A stretch of DNA of 64,000 nt from Coprobacter sp. (GCA_017462265.1 JAFTRN010000030.1:84983-148982), one strand, 5' to 3'. Shown: positions 44,069 to 53,707, counted from the stretch's first letter. Numbers and translations are program-made. The notes: a model not told the origin generated them from the letters alone.

Positions 44069-45556
44069 TTATTTTATGAGGTTTTCTACAATGCCTTTCC
44101 AGCGTGCGTAGGCCTCTTGGTAGGCGGATACGTCTTGAGCGTGGGGTTCGATGACCTGTATTTTCTTCAGCGACGAGAATGCCTCCTCGGTCGATTTGTA
44201 GATACCGGCACCGATACCGGCACCCTTGGCTGCACCTACCGAGCCGTCGGTGTCGTAGAGTTCGATGGTGGCCTCGGTTACACCGGCCAATGTGTCACGG
44301 AATATGGGACTGAGGAACATATTGGCATGACCGGCTTTTATGGTGCGTATGTCGATACCGATGCTTTCCATGATTTCCATTCCGTACTTGAACGAGAACA
44401 CGATACCTTCTTGGGCGGCACGCATCAGGTGGTAGCGGTCGTGGCGGTTGTAGTTGAGTCCATGTATCGATGCGCCGATTTCCTTGTTTTGCAATATGCG
44501 CTCGGCACCATTACCGAAAGGCACGATGCTCACACCATCGCAACCAATACCCACCTGCGAGGCGAGCAGATTCATATCCGAGTAGGAAATATCTTCGGGG
44601 GCTACGTTGCGTTTTATCCATGAGTTGAGAATACCCGTGCCGTTGATACAGAGCAATACGCCGAGACGTGTCTGGTCTTTTTTATGATTTACGTGCGCGA
44701 AGGTGTTGACGCGCGATTTTGGATCATAATTTACCGAGCCGTTGATACCATATACCACCCCCGATGTTCCGGCGGTAGAGGCTATCTCGCCGGGATTGAA
44801 TACGTTGAGTGATAATGCGTTGTTGGGCTGGTCACCGGCACGATAAGTCACGGGTGTACCGGCTTTCAGACCGAGTGCTTGGGCGGCTTGTGCGTGTACG
44901 GCGCCTTGTATGCCGAATGTCGGTACGATTTTGGCGATGAGACTCTCGTCGAATCCATAGTGTGCGAGAAGTTCTTTCGACACACATTCGTTTTTGAAGT
45001 CCCAGAATATACCTTCGGAGAGGCCCGATACCGTGGTGCGAATGTCGCCGGTGAGTCGCATGGCGATGTAGTCGCCCGGCAACATGATTTTATCTATTTT
45101 TTCGAAGATTTCGGGTTCATTCTCCTTGATCCATGCCAATTTCGAGGCGGTGAAGTTACCGGGTGAATTGAGCAGATGTTCGAGGCAGAAACTTTCGCCT
45201 AAGGCATTGAACGCTTTTTCGCCGTAAGGTACTGCGCGGCTGTCGCACCATATAATGGCGGGGCGCAACACGTTTTGGTCTTTATCTACTACAATCAGTC
45301 CGTGCATTTGGTAGGAGATACCGATAGCCTTTATCTCCGAACCGTCGATACCCGATTGGTTCAATACCGATTGAGTGGCGGCTTGCAGATTTTCCCACCA
45401 ACGTTCGGGGTTTTGCTCGGCCCAGCCCGATTTTACGGCGATGATTTCCATTTCTTGTTTGGGGGAGAAATCCGAGGCAACACACGCGCCGGTCTGTGCA
45501 TCGACGAGCGAGGCTTTTACCGACGAACTACCTATGTCGTATCCTAATAAATACAT
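44069..45556 (-). CDS. xylB: Xylulokinase XylB
   Basis: A 495-residue FGGY-family sugar kinase phosphorylating D-xylulose. N-terminal phosphate loop YLLGYDIGSSSVKASLVDA, substrate region ISYQMHGLIVVDK, and C-terminal GGxxx-like AGHANMFLSP with SVGAAKGAGIGAG. First gene of the xylose operon. No AraC- or NUDIX-type XylR regulator is encoded next to it. A weak -7 (TATCTTTA, minus strand) lies at 45633-45640. Confidence 0.95.
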   Translation of the reverse strand: MYLLGYDIGSSSVKASLVDAQTGACVASDFSPKQEMEIIAVKSGWAEQNPERWWENLQAATQSVLNQSGIDGSEIKAIGISYQMHGLIVVDKDQNVLRPAIIWCDSRAVPYGEKAFNALGESFCLEHLLNSPGNFTASKLAWIKENEPEIFEKIDKIMLPGDYIAMRLTGDIRTTVSGLSEGIFWDFKNECVSKELLAHYGFDESLIAKIVPTFGIQGAVHAQAAQALGLKAGTPVTYRAGDQPNNALSLNVFNPGEIASTAGTSGVVYGINGSVNYDPKSRVNTFAHVNHKKDQTRLGVLLCINGTGILNSWIKRNVAPEDISYSDMNLLASQVGIGCDGVSIVPFGNGAERILQNKEIGASIHGLNYNRHDRYHLMRAAQEGIVFSFKYGMEIMESIGIDIRTIKAGHANMFLSPIFRDTLAGVTEATIELYDTDGSVGAAKGAGIGAGIYKSTEEAFSSLKKIQVIEPHAQDVSAYQEAYARWKGIVENLIK

Positions 45557-45909
45557 AGTATTCTTGTTTAGATTTGAAGGTGTTTTAAATTTTATTTTTA
45601 TGAAACAGAAAACAGTGTCATGGTTTCAGCCGTAAAGATACAATTTCTTACCTTAATTTCTATGTAAAATTTATTCTTTTTGGAATTTTTGATTTAAAAA
45701 AGTGTTACAATATTGATTTTTAACTTGGTAATACCTCTTTTCGGAAATGATATTATAGTCGCTTTCGGTGCTGAAACAACCGAAAGTGTACTTTTCGGGC
45801 ATTGTTTTTGCCTCGAATTTATTTATTTTATGAACATCTGTAGCAAAAATATCTACTTTCCCTATGAAAATATACACATCGCTGTATTGCTCATATCTGC
45901 TTTTTTTGC
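45557..45909. other. Divergent intergenic region between xylB and ridA
   Basis: AT-rich, no supported gene. It carries the weak -7 for xylB (45633-45640, minus strand) and the ridA promoter at its right end. I saw no clear palindromic operator. Confidence 0.4.
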
Positions 45910-45917
45910 TATCTTCG
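45887..45917 (+). promoter_or_regulatory. Promoter of ridA
   Basis: TTG at 45887-45889, 20 bases, TATCTTCG at 45910-45917. ATG 45945 follows after 27 bases. Confidence 0.55.
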
Positions 45918-45944
45918 CCATATCATTTCAAAATCGTATAACAT

Positions 45945-46322
45945 ATGAAAACCGTAATTGCAACTAAGTCTGCCCCTGCGGCTATCGGCCCCTATAGCCA
46001 AGCCATACAAGTGGGAAATATGCTTTTTACTTCTGGACAAATTCCTATCGATCCCGCTACCGGACAATTTGTAGAGGGAGGTATCACCGAGCAGACGACA
46101 CAAGTGTTTGCCAACCTCAAAGCTGTACTTGCCGAGGCCGGATATACCTTCGACGATGTGGTGAAGACCACCGTATTCTTGGCCGATATGTCACTTTTCG
46201 TGCCGATGAATGAGGTGTATGCCGCTCAGTTTACCGGCGCTTTTCCCGCTCGCTCGGCCGTAGCTGTAAAAGAACTCCCCAAAGGCGCCCTCGTCGAAAT
46301 CGAAGTCGTTGCCGTAAAATAA
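45945..46322 (+). CDS. ridA: RidA family reactive imine deaminase
   Basis: A 125-residue RidA/YjgF protein that hydrolyses enamine/imine by-products of PLP enzymes: [23 protein letters not shown] at the N-terminus (longer than quoted motifs elsewhere, see positions 11-33), [13 protein letters not shown], and [21 protein letters not shown] with the conserved substrate-binding arginine. Cytosolic homotrimer. Followed by its own hairpin at 46361-46394. Confidence 0.95.
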   Translation: MKTVIATKSAPAAIGPYSQAIQVGNMLFTSGQIPIDPATGQFVEGGITEQTTQVFANLKAVLAEAGYTFDDVVKTTVFLADMSLFVPMNEVYAAQFTGAFPARSAVAVKELPKGALVEIEVVAVK

Positions 46323-46360
46323 GCCGGCAGTTCTTTACGAGAAACCTCCGGTTGTAAAAT

Positions 46361-46394
46361 AAACGTGTGTTCAGATCGATTTGGACACACGTTT
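46361..46394 (+). terminator. Terminator of ridA
   Basis: AAACGTGTGT at 46361-46370 pairs with ACACACGTTT at 46385-46394, followed by TATTTTT. Confidence 0.75.
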
Positions 46395-46447
46395 TATTTT
46401 TGCGTACACACGCCCCGGGTATCCCTACAATGATAGTTTTATCAAAA

Positions 46448-46479
46448 AAACAGTGCGCATCTTTCGGTGCGCACTGTTT
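46448..46479 (-). terminator. Terminator of the M13 peptidase gene
   Basis: CAGTGCGC at 46451-46458 pairs with GCGCACTG at 46469-46476, extended by A/T pairs, 20 bases downstream of the peptidase gene. Confidence 0.75.
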
Positions 46480-46499
46480 GTAGGGTGGGTATTTGTGAA

Positions 46500-48521
46500 T
46501 TACCAAATAACTACACGCTCGGCAGGCTCCATATACATGGGCATATCGGGGGTAATACCGAACGCGTCGTAGAAGGTCTCGATGTTTTTCAAGGCTGCAT
46601 TTACGCGCCAGCGTCCCAGGGAGTGCGAGTCGATGCGGGTACGACGCAGTATCTCCTCATCGCGTATATTGCTGGCCCACAAAGCTGCGTAGGCCAAGTA
46701 GAAACGTTGCTCGGGGGTAAATCCGTCGATAGGTTGCAACGCGGTATCTTGTGTGGCATTTTTGAAAGCCGTGTAGGCGACGCGCAATCCGCCTTGGTCG
46801 GCAATGTTCTCTCCCAGAGTGAATCGGCCGTTGGCGTGTACGGTATCGAGCACGATGATATTGTTGAATTGCTCTACGAGTACATCGGCGAGGGCATTGA
46901 ATTTCTTGGCATCTTCGTCGGTCCACCAGTTGTTCAGATTACCGGTCTTGTCGAACTGACGGCCCATATCATCGAATCCGTGTGTCATTTCGTGACCTAT
47001 CACCACACCTATGGCACCATAGTTCACGGCATCGTCGGCATCGGCATAGAAGAAGGGCGGTTGCAGTATGCCGGCCGGGAAACATATTTCGTTGGTCGTA
47101 GGGTTGTAATAGGCGTTTACGGTCTGCGGACTCATATACCAACGCGATTTATCGACAGGTTTATCTACATTCGACAGCATATATTCCATCTCGAAACGCG
47201 AAGCTGCCTTCAGGTTTTCCCAATAGCTTTTTTCGGTGGTAATATTGAGCGAAGAGTAGTCGCGCCATTTATCGGGATAACCGATTTTCACGGTAAAGGC
47301 GGCTAATTTCTCTTGTGCTTTGAGCTTGGTTTCCTCGCTCATCCATTCGAGGTTGCCGATATGTTGATGCAGGGCTTTTTGCAGATTACCGACCAATTTC
47401 AACATACGGTCCTTAGATTCTTGGGGGAAGTATTTGGCAACATACAATTCGCCGATGGCTTCACTCAGTACAGCGTCGGTGGTACCGAGCGAACGTTTCC
47501 AGCGGGCGCGTTGCTCTTGCTTGCCCGAGAGAGTGCGACCGAAGAAATCGAATCGGGCGGCTACAAAATCGTCGCTCAGGTACGAGGCGGCGTTGTTGAG
47601 TAGGGTGAATGTGAGATAGTCTTTGATTTCGTTCTCCGAGAGTTGTGCGTAGAGTTTGTCAAACCCGGCGAAGAAGGGTGTCTGACTTACGTCGATATGT
47701 TGCAGATTGTTTACGCCCAATCCCTCGAAGTAGGTGTGCCAATCGAAGTTTTTATGCTCTTTGGCAAAGGTGGTGTAGGGCATACGGTTGTAGTTGAGAT
47801 AGGGATTGCGCAACTCCTCTTTGGCAAAAGATATTTGGGCCAGTTGTGTCTCGATTTTGGTTACGGATTGACGAGCGGCCTCGGCGGCCTCGTCGCTATA
47901 TCCGGCGAGGCGGAACAGGGTGACGATATAGCGGTGATATGCGTCACGTATGGCTATGTTGGCACTATCGTCGATGAGGTAATAATCCCTGTCACCCAGT
48001 GCTATACCGCCCTGAGAAATACTCAACAGATTCATGTCGCTGTTTTTCATGTCGGCGCCGACGTATGTGCCGAAAAACGGATATACGCCGTCCATGTGCA
48101 TCTGAGCCACCAATGCGGTAAGGGCTTTTTTACCCGTAGTACCGGCTATCTGCTCCATGTCGGCTTTGAGAGGGGTTACTCCCTCGGCATTGAGGCGTAC
48201 ACTGTCGAGACCTAAGTTGTACAGATCGCCGATTTTCTTGGCTACACTGCCGGCCGGTTGTTCTTTTTCACTTAACTCGGATACCAACTCATTCACTTGC
48301 TTTTCGCACACCTCTATGAGGTAGTCGAACGAGCCATAGCGGCTGTATTCGGGTTTCAATGGATTGTTTTTCATCCAACCGCCACAAGCGTATTGGTAGA
48401 AATCCTCGCCCGGTGTAACGCTCTGGTCGAAATTGGCGAGGTCGATAGGTTTTTTAGGTTGTTCGGTACATGCCGATAATACCATACCGGCAGCGAATGA
48501 CAACATCATCAGTTTTTTCAT
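46500..48521 (-). CDS. M13-family (neprilysin-like) metallopeptidase lipoprotein
   Basis: A 673-residue zinc oligopeptidase with lipobox VLSAC (Cys 18), so it is membrane-anchored outside the cytoplasm. Zinc site VIGHEMTHGFDDMGRQFD, third ligand in LGENIADQGGLRVAY, and NAYYNPTTNEICFPAGIL upstream, as in PepO and neprilysin. It ends ERVVIW, so the usual C-terminal CxxW lacks its cysteine. It probably trims peptides outside the inner membrane. No clear promoter was seen. Confidence 0.93.
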   Translation of the reverse strand: MKKLMMLSFAAGMVLSACTEQPKKPIDLANFDQSVTPGEDFYQYACGGWMKNNPLKPEYSRYGSFDYLIEVCEKQVNELVSELSEKEQPAGSVAKKIGDLYNLGLDSVRLNAEGVTPLKADMEQIAGTTGKKALTALVAQMHMDGVYPFFGTYVGADMKNSDMNLLSISQGGIALGDRDYYLIDDSANIAIRDAYHRYIVTLFRLAGYSDEAAEAARQSVTKIETQLAQISFAKEELRNPYLNYNRMPYTTFAKEHKNFDWHTYFEGLGVNNLQHIDVSQTPFFAGFDKLYAQLSENEIKDYLTFTLLNNAASYLSDDFVAARFDFFGRTLSGKQEQRARWKRSLGTTDAVLSEAIGELYVAKYFPQESKDRMLKLVGNLQKALHQHIGNLEWMSEETKLKAQEKLAAFTVKIGYPDKWRDYSSLNITTEKSYWENLKAASRFEMEYMLSNVDKPVDKSRWYMSPQTVNAYYNPTTNEICFPAGILQPPFFYADADDAVNYGAIGVVIGHEMTHGFDDMGRQFDKTGNLNNWWTDEDAKKFNALADVLVEQFNNIIVLDTVHANGRFTLGENIADQGGLRVAYTAFKNATQDTALQPIDGFTPEQRFYLAYAALWASNIRDEEILRRTRIDSHSLGRWRVNAALKNIETFYDAFGITPDMPMYMEPAERVVIW

Positions 48522-48558
48522 TTTATGTGATTTTAAAATTCTTTCTGAAAAGTCGTTT

Positions 48559-50511
48559 CTATAAATTTATTTCGGCTTTTATTTCTTCGAGAGTCATGGT
48601 CTGCTCGGTCCACAACTCCATGAGGGTGTCGAGGTCTTTTTTCAGATTTCCGTGACGCATACACAGGTCTATGTCGGCCATACCCTCGGGGGTGGAGAGG
48701 GTTGCCTCTATCGCGCTCACCTCGGCTTCCAGTTTGGCAATGCGTTGCTCGGTATCGTCGATGGCTCGCTCTTGGCGTTTTATGCGACGTTGCAGTTCTT
48801 TTCGGGCTTCGAATGTGAGTTTGTTGTCGCTTTGGACCGGTTTCGACTCCTCTTTTTTACCCGGGGTAGCCGGCTTGGCTTTCGCCTCCAATTCTTTGAG
48901 CGAATCTATTTTCTTGCGCGACAAGAAGTCGTATATGCCACCGAGATGCTCTTTGATGCGTTGATTGCCAAACTCGTAAACCTTCGATACCAATCCGTCG
49001 AGAAACTCGCGGTCGTGCGATACCACTATCAAGGTGCCGTCGAACTCCTTCAGTGCCTGTTTCAGCACATCTTTGGTGCGCATATCGAGGTGGTTGGTAG
49101 GCTCGTCGAGTATCAGCAGATTTACCGGTTCGAGTAGCAGACGTATCATGGCCAGGCGCGTCTTTTCTCCTCCCGACAATACTTTTACTTTTTTGTCGGA
49201 GGCCTCGCCACCAAACATGAAAGCGCCCAATATATCGCGTATCTTGGTACGAATGTCGCCTACCGCCACGCGGTCGATGGTATCGAACACGGTGAGCGAC
49301 TCGTCGAGCAGTTGAGCCTGATTCTGCGCAAAATAGCCTATCTGCACATTGTGCCCGAGTTTCAATTCTCCATCGTAGGGTATCTCGCCCATGATACATT
49401 TTACGAGTGTCGATTTACCCTCGCCGTTTTTACCCACGAAAGCCACTTTTTCGCCCCGTTTTATGGTAAACTCGGCGTTGGCAAAAACGGTATGCTCCCC
49501 ATATCGCTTGCCCAAATTTTGGGCTATAACAGGGTAATCGCCCGATCTTGGAGCCGGTGGAAAGCGCAGCCGCAATCGCGACATATCCACCTCATCTACC
49601 TCTATGCGCTCTATCTTTTCGAGCTGTTTGATACGCGACTGCACCTGCACGGCTTTGGTCGCCTTGTATCGGAACCGTTCTATAAAAGCCTCGGTGTCTT
49701 GTATCTGTTTTTGTTGGTTCTCAAAAGCACGTTGTTGCTGTTCGAGGCGTTCGGCGCGCAACTGCACATATTTAGAGTAGTTCACTCGGTAATCGTAGAT
49801 ATGTCCCAACGATATTTCGATGGTGCGGGTAGTGACATTGTCAATAAAAGCCCGGTCGTGCGATACGAGTACTACGGCGTTGGCCCGTGTCGAGAGGAAT
49901 GTTTCGAGCCATTGAATAGATTCTATATCGAGGTGGTTTGTAGGCTCATCGAGCAGCAATACGTCGGGGCGTTGCAGTAGCAGTTTGGCCAGTTCTATAC
50001 GCATACGCCACCCGCCACTAAACTCCGCTGTGGGACGATCGAAATCGCTTCTCGTGAATCCGAGACCGATAAGTGTCTTTTCTATCTCTGCTTGATAATT
50101 GTCCGAACCCGATAGGGTGAGCTGTTCCGTGGCTTGCGTCACACGCTCTATCAACTCCTGATACGACTCGCTCTCGTAGTCGGTGCGTTCGGCAAGCTCG
50201 GTATTCATACGTTCGAGACGGGCCTGCAATTCGTGTATGTGTGCGAATGCCGTAGCCGCCTCTTCCATTACCGTGCGGCTGTCCGACAGCTGCATCTGTT
50301 GGGGCAGATAGCCTATAGTGATATCTTTGGGGCTGTTTACGATACCCGAGGTAGGGGCTTGCAAGCCGGCTATGATTTTGAGCATAGTCGATTTGCCCGC
50401 ACCGTTTTTACCTACCAGCGCGATACGGTCTTTCTTGTTGATGACGTATGTAATCTTGTCGAGCAGCGTGAATCCGCCGAACTCCACGGTTAATCCTTCT
50501 ATAGATATCAT
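48559..50511 (-). CDS. ABC-F family ATPase
   Basis: A 650-residue protein with two ABC domains and no membrane segment. First domain: Walker A ALVGKNGAGKST, signature FSGGWRMRIELA, Walker B DVLLLDEPTNHLD. Second domain: AFVGKNGEGKST, LSGGEKTRLAMI, LLILDEPTNHLD. The P-site linker lies between them (residues 240-300), and a charged coiled-coil tail follows from about 545. It resembles Uup/YheS-type ribosome-associated ABC-F proteins; resistance activity is not implied. A minus-strand -7 TACCTTTG lies at 50607-50614. Confidence 0.92.
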   Translation of the reverse strand: MISIEGLTVEFGGFTLLDKITYVINKKDRIALVGKNGAGKSTMLKIIAGLQAPTSGIVNSPKDITIGYLPQQMQLSDSRTVMEEAATAFAHIHELQARLERMNTELAERTDYESESYQELIERVTQATEQLTLSGSDNYQAEIEKTLIGLGFTRSDFDRPTAEFSGGWRMRIELAKLLLQRPDVLLLDEPTNHLDIESIQWLETFLSTRANAVVLVSHDRAFIDNVTTRTIEISLGHIYDYRVNYSKYVQLRAERLEQQQRAFENQQKQIQDTEAFIERFRYKATKAVQVQSRIKQLEKIERIEVDEVDMSRLRLRFPPAPRSGDYPVIAQNLGKRYGEHTVFANAEFTIKRGEKVAFVGKNGEGKSTLVKCIMGEIPYDGELKLGHNVQIGYFAQNQAQLLDESLTVFDTIDRVAVGDIRTKIRDILGAFMFGGEASDKKVKVLSGGEKTRLAMIRLLLEPVNLLILDEPTNHLDMRTKDVLKQALKEFDGTLIVVSHDREFLDGLVSKVYEFGNQRIKEHLGGIYDFLSRKKIDSLKELEAKAKPATPGKKEESKPVQSDNKLTFEARKELQRRIKRQERAIDDTEQRIAKLEAEVSAIEATLSTPEGMADIDLCMRHGNLKKDLDTLMELWTEQTMTLEEIKAEINL

Positions 50512-50606
50512 GACTTTTCGGTTTAGAAGTAGTTTTGAGACCTTTTATGCAATTCAATACCACCTCTATAAATAATTATCGGTTGTGATGCCGATATTTG
50601 CAGTCG

Positions 50607-50614
50607 CAAAGGTA
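50607..50614 (-). promoter_or_regulatory. -7 element of the ABC-F gene
   Basis: TACCTTTG on the minus strand, about 95 bases before the start codon; the candidate -33 (TTCG, 50634-50637) is poor. Confidence 0.45.
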
Positions 50615-50722
50615 CAAAAACAGATTCTATTTCCGAAATTATTTATTTGGTGTCCAGAAATATTTCCAAAAGTATTGAGGTAAGAATTTTGTGAAATAAA
50701 ATGGAAATTTCTATTCAAAATA

Positions 50723-50754
50723 TTTGCTTACGCAAAGACAATTATCTACTTTTG
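50723..50754 (+). promoter_or_regulatory. Promoter of the MBOAT-SGNH pair
   Basis: TTTG at 50723-50726, 20 bases, TACTTTTG at 50747-50754, an excellent consensus match. It predicts a leader of about 425 bases before the MBOAT start at 51187. Confidence 0.65.
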
Positions 50755-51186
50755 CACATATCACTTCCCGGTCATAATCTGTTGGTGGTGATAATATTTA
50801 CATAAAGGCGTTTACTTGCGCTTTGGTTTTGACACCCTGAAATCCTAGGAAAATTTCAAAAAACAAGTCAAAAACTAAGCAATGGTGAATGTCCCATGAG
50901 TGTGTTATATACACACCACCCGTACCCTCGTGTCATCGGTGTATCAGAGACCATGACAATATAGGGTGCGGATATGGTTTATATACATATTCGGCGTGGG
51001 GCTTTCGCATTGCTCGTTTCGACTTGTATGGGCATATTCCTAGGAGCCTCGGGGTGTGAAGCGAGTGATAAGTTCGGAGCTTCACGCTTTTTTGTGTATA
51101 TATCATTGGTATTATTAACACACGTCATAGGAGCTGGGACGTCACTTATGGTCTCTCATATAAATGGAGACGGAACGACTTTAAGT
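50755..51186 (+). promoter_or_regulatory. Long leader with terminator-like hairpin (possible attenuator)
   Basis: No gene is supported here. A hairpin GTGTGT-TATAT-ACACAC lies at 50900-50916. A terminator-like hairpin GTGAAGC (51056-51062) / GCTTCAC (51079-51085) is followed by GCTTTTTTG. Since it lies inside the leader of the MBOAT gene, it could stop transcription unless overcome, as in Bacteroides capsule loci controlled by UpxY-type antiterminators. No upxY is in the window. Confidence 0.45.
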
Positions 51187-52632
51187 ATGCTGTTCAATTC
51201 ATTAGAATTTTTACTCTATCTTCCGATTGTTTTTTCTTTGTATTGGTTTGTATTCAATCAAATACATTGGCAAAATGTTTTAATAGTTATAGCAAGCTAT
51301 ATATTTTATGGATATTGGGACTGGCGTTTTTTACTACTTATTGCAACTACTACAATATTCAGTTTCACAGCAGGAGTATTAATAGAACGCTTTGAAACTC
51401 GTCGAACACTTCGAAAAGTTATCAGTGGATTAAATATCATTATCAACCTATTGATTCTATGTATATTTAAATATTATGATTTTTTTGTCGAAAGTTTTGT
51501 GGAATTGTTCTCAAATTTCAATATTAAAATAAATTGGACTACATTGAATCTGGTTCTTCCTGTTGGAATTAGTTTCTACACATTTCAAGCATTAAGTTAT
51601 AGTATAGACGTATATAAAAAGAAATTACCAGCATGCCGAGATGTTATTGCTTTTTCGGCCTATATAAGTTTTTTTCCACAACTTGTGGCTGGACCGATAG
51701 AACGGGCTACGAATTTACTTCCACAATTTTATAAGAGTCGCCATTTTGATTATAATCAAGCCATATTAGGCGCTCGTCAGATTCTTTGGGGATTTTTTAA
51801 GAAAATTGTAATAGCAGATGGAGCGGCCACAATAATCGATAATATTTGGTGCAATATTGAAAGTTATAATAGTACGACACTAATAATAGGAGCGATATTA
51901 TTTGCATTTCAAATATATGGAGATTTTTCAGGATATTCCGATATCGCTATAGGTCTCGCCCGACTATTTGGATTCACACTGGTGAAAAATTTCGATTTAC
52001 CTTATATATCCCGAGATGTCGCAGAATTTTGGCGACGATGGCATATTTCATTAAACAAATGGTTTATTGATTACATATATATACCTTTGGGGGGGGGAAG
52101 TCGAAAAACATTGTTTGTAACAATAAGAAATGTATTTGTAATCTTCTTACTGAGTGGATTATGGCATGGTGCTAATTGGACCTATATTGTATGGGGATTG
52201 TATCATGCAATATTATTCATTCCGTTACTGCTTTTCCGACGAAATCGCAACAATATAGGTGTGGTAGCCCCAAATCGGTTGATTCCATCATTAAAAGATT
52301 CTTTACAAATTCTGGTAACGTTCCTTTTGGTTACTATCGGTTGGGTTATATTTCGGGCAGAGAGTTTACAAGATGGGTGGCTTTATCTATCAAGAATGGC
52401 GGATATTTCTCAAATAGGAATTCCCAACTTAGATGGTCGATTACTTATGCAATTAGCTGAGGTAAGCATAGCCATTTTTATATTGATTATAGTGGAATGG
52501 TATTATCGTGCAGAAAACATTGTATTGGTTAATATTCCCCCAATAACACAATGGATATGCTGGATATTAATAGCTGTTTGGTCGATTTTGTTTTATTCGC
52601 CCAATCAAACTTTTATCTATTTCCAGTTTTAG
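51187..52632 (+). CDS. MBOAT-family O-acyltransferase
   Basis: A 481-residue membrane-bound O-acyltransferase of the AlgI/DltB type. It starts MLFNSLEFLLYLPIVFSLYW, the usual family N-terminus, and has PVGISFYTFQALSYSIDVY, FFPQLVAGPIERA, and the catalytic His in LSGLWHGANWTYIVWG. The frame is open to 50974, but that extension crosses the leader hairpin and is not conserved-looking. The DNA is distinctly AT-rich compared with both sides, suggesting acquisition. It pairs with the SGNH protein that follows by 37 bases; together they probably acylate an extracytoplasmic polysaccharide. Confidence 0.9.
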   Translation: MLFNSLEFLLYLPIVFSLYWFVFNQIHWQNVLIVIASYIFYGYWDWRFLLLIATTTIFSFTAGVLIERFETRRTLRKVISGLNIIINLLILCIFKYYDFFVESFVELFSNFNIKINWTTLNLVLPVGISFYTFQALSYSIDVYKKKLPACRDVIAFSAYISFFPQLVAGPIERATNLLPQFYKSRHFDYNQAILGARQILWGFFKKIVIADGAATIIDNIWCNIESYNSTTLIIGAILFAFQIYGDFSGYSDIAIGLARLFGFTLVKNFDLPYISRDVAEFWRRWHISLNKWFIDYIYIPLGGGSRKTLFVTIRNVFVIFLLSGLWHGANWTYIVWGLYHAILFIPLLLFRRNRNNIGVVAPNRLIPSLKDSLQILVTFLLVTIGWVIFRAESLQDGWLYLSRMADISQIGIPNLDGRLLMQLAEVSIAIFILIIVEWYYRAENIVLVNIPPITQWICWILIAVWSILFYSPNQTFIYFQF

Positions 52633-52669
52633 ATAGTATTTTTCACTTTCTTAAAATATAATTCTGATT

Positions 52670-53641
52670 ATGAAAAAATTTATTCACACATTTCTTTTAT
52701 TTACAATATTAACTCTTGGTGTATTCGTAATCATTAGTATTGTATTGCCATATAGTAAAGATGGTTATATTCGAGAACAATTTGTAAAAATGGATTTATT
52801 ATCAGATACAAGACGAGGTCCATCTATAGTCTTATTAGGTGGTAGTAATTGTGCATTTGGTTATAAATCTGATTTGTTGGAAAATTCTCTAAAAGTACCT
52901 GTAATCAATGCTGGATTACACGCCGGTTTTGGCTTGAAACTAATTGTCGATGATTGTTTTCGTTATTTACATTCTGGAGATATTCTAGTATTATCTCCGG
53001 AGTATTCTCATTTTTTTGAAGAACATACATATGGAGAAAAGCCCTTAGCGGAATTGTGTTACCTTTCACAAGATTATTTCCGACTATTATGCTATCGGCA
53101 ACGTATGGTAGTAATAGAGAATCTACCGGCTGTCTTCAGAAGTAATATAGAAAACGCGGTCGCTACTCAGTTTAATTATCAATTCCAATCTATATATCGT
53201 AGTTCGGGATTTAATCGATATGGAGATTTTATCGCTCACCGAGATAAAAATAATGTAAGTTACCATGGACGTATATCCGTTCATAAACATGAGTCCAAAC
53301 CTAATATCAAATATTTCAAAGAACTTGTTTCGCAACTCGATACACTTCGACATAGAGGTGTAGAGGTTGTTTTGTATCCGCCAGCAATAGCTCACTCTGA
53401 GTTCATTACTCAATCAAAAAATATTGATTGGGTTAAAATGTCATTACGAAAAGCGGGTTATTCATTCATTTGTACTCCAGAGGAGACCTCGTATTCCGAC
53501 AACCTATTTTACGATACGGCCTATCATTTATCTGATTATGGAGCGGAAAAACATACTAAAAAACTAATTGCACTATTATTGAATCATAAATCAATCGAAT
53601 CTCCGCATTGTGCCTATAAATCGTCTTATACGGGGCTGTAA
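52670..53641 (+). CDS. SGNH-type partner of the MBOAT acyltransferase
   Basis: A 323-residue protein with one N-terminal membrane anchor (FLLFTILTLGVFVIISIVLP) and an extracytoplasmic SGNH-like domain. Block I is IVLLGGSNCAFGYKSD, then a GxN-like VINAGLHAGFG, and a C-terminal Asp/His region FYDTAYHLSDYGAE. It likely transfers or handles acyl groups moved across the membrane by the MBOAT protein. The last residues YKSSYTGL and the stop are encoded by the 91-bp repeat starting at 53617, so the C-terminus has been rewritten by repeat insertion. Confidence 0.75.
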   Translation: MKKFIHTFLLFTILTLGVFVIISIVLPYSKDGYIREQFVKMDLLSDTRRGPSIVLLGGSNCAFGYKSDLLENSLKVPVINAGLHAGFGLKLIVDDCFRYLHSGDILVLSPEYSHFFEEHTYGEKPLAELCYLSQDYFRLLCYRQRMVVIENLPAVFRSNIENAVATQFNYQFQSIYRSSGFNRYGDFIAHRDKNNVSYHGRISVHKHESKPNIKYFKELVSQLDTLRHRGVEVVLYPPAIAHSEFITQSKNIDWVKMSLRKAGYSFICTPEETSYSDNLFYDTAYHLSDYGAEKHTKKLIALLLNHKSIESPHCAYKSSYTGL

Positions 53642-53707
53642 TATCTTATGTCGATGGCATAATGAAATTCCCAAAACTGTATGCTGTATTTTTATCGGAC
53701 AGTAATA
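53617..53707 (+). repeat. 91-bp dispersed repeat, copy at the 3' end of the SGNH gene
   Basis: A gapless match to 12665-12755 at constant offset. It begins inside the SGNH gene, supplies the codons SSYTGL and stop, and continues into intergenic DNA with CGATGGCATAATGAAAT and GTATTTTTATCGGACA. Confidence 0.75.
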
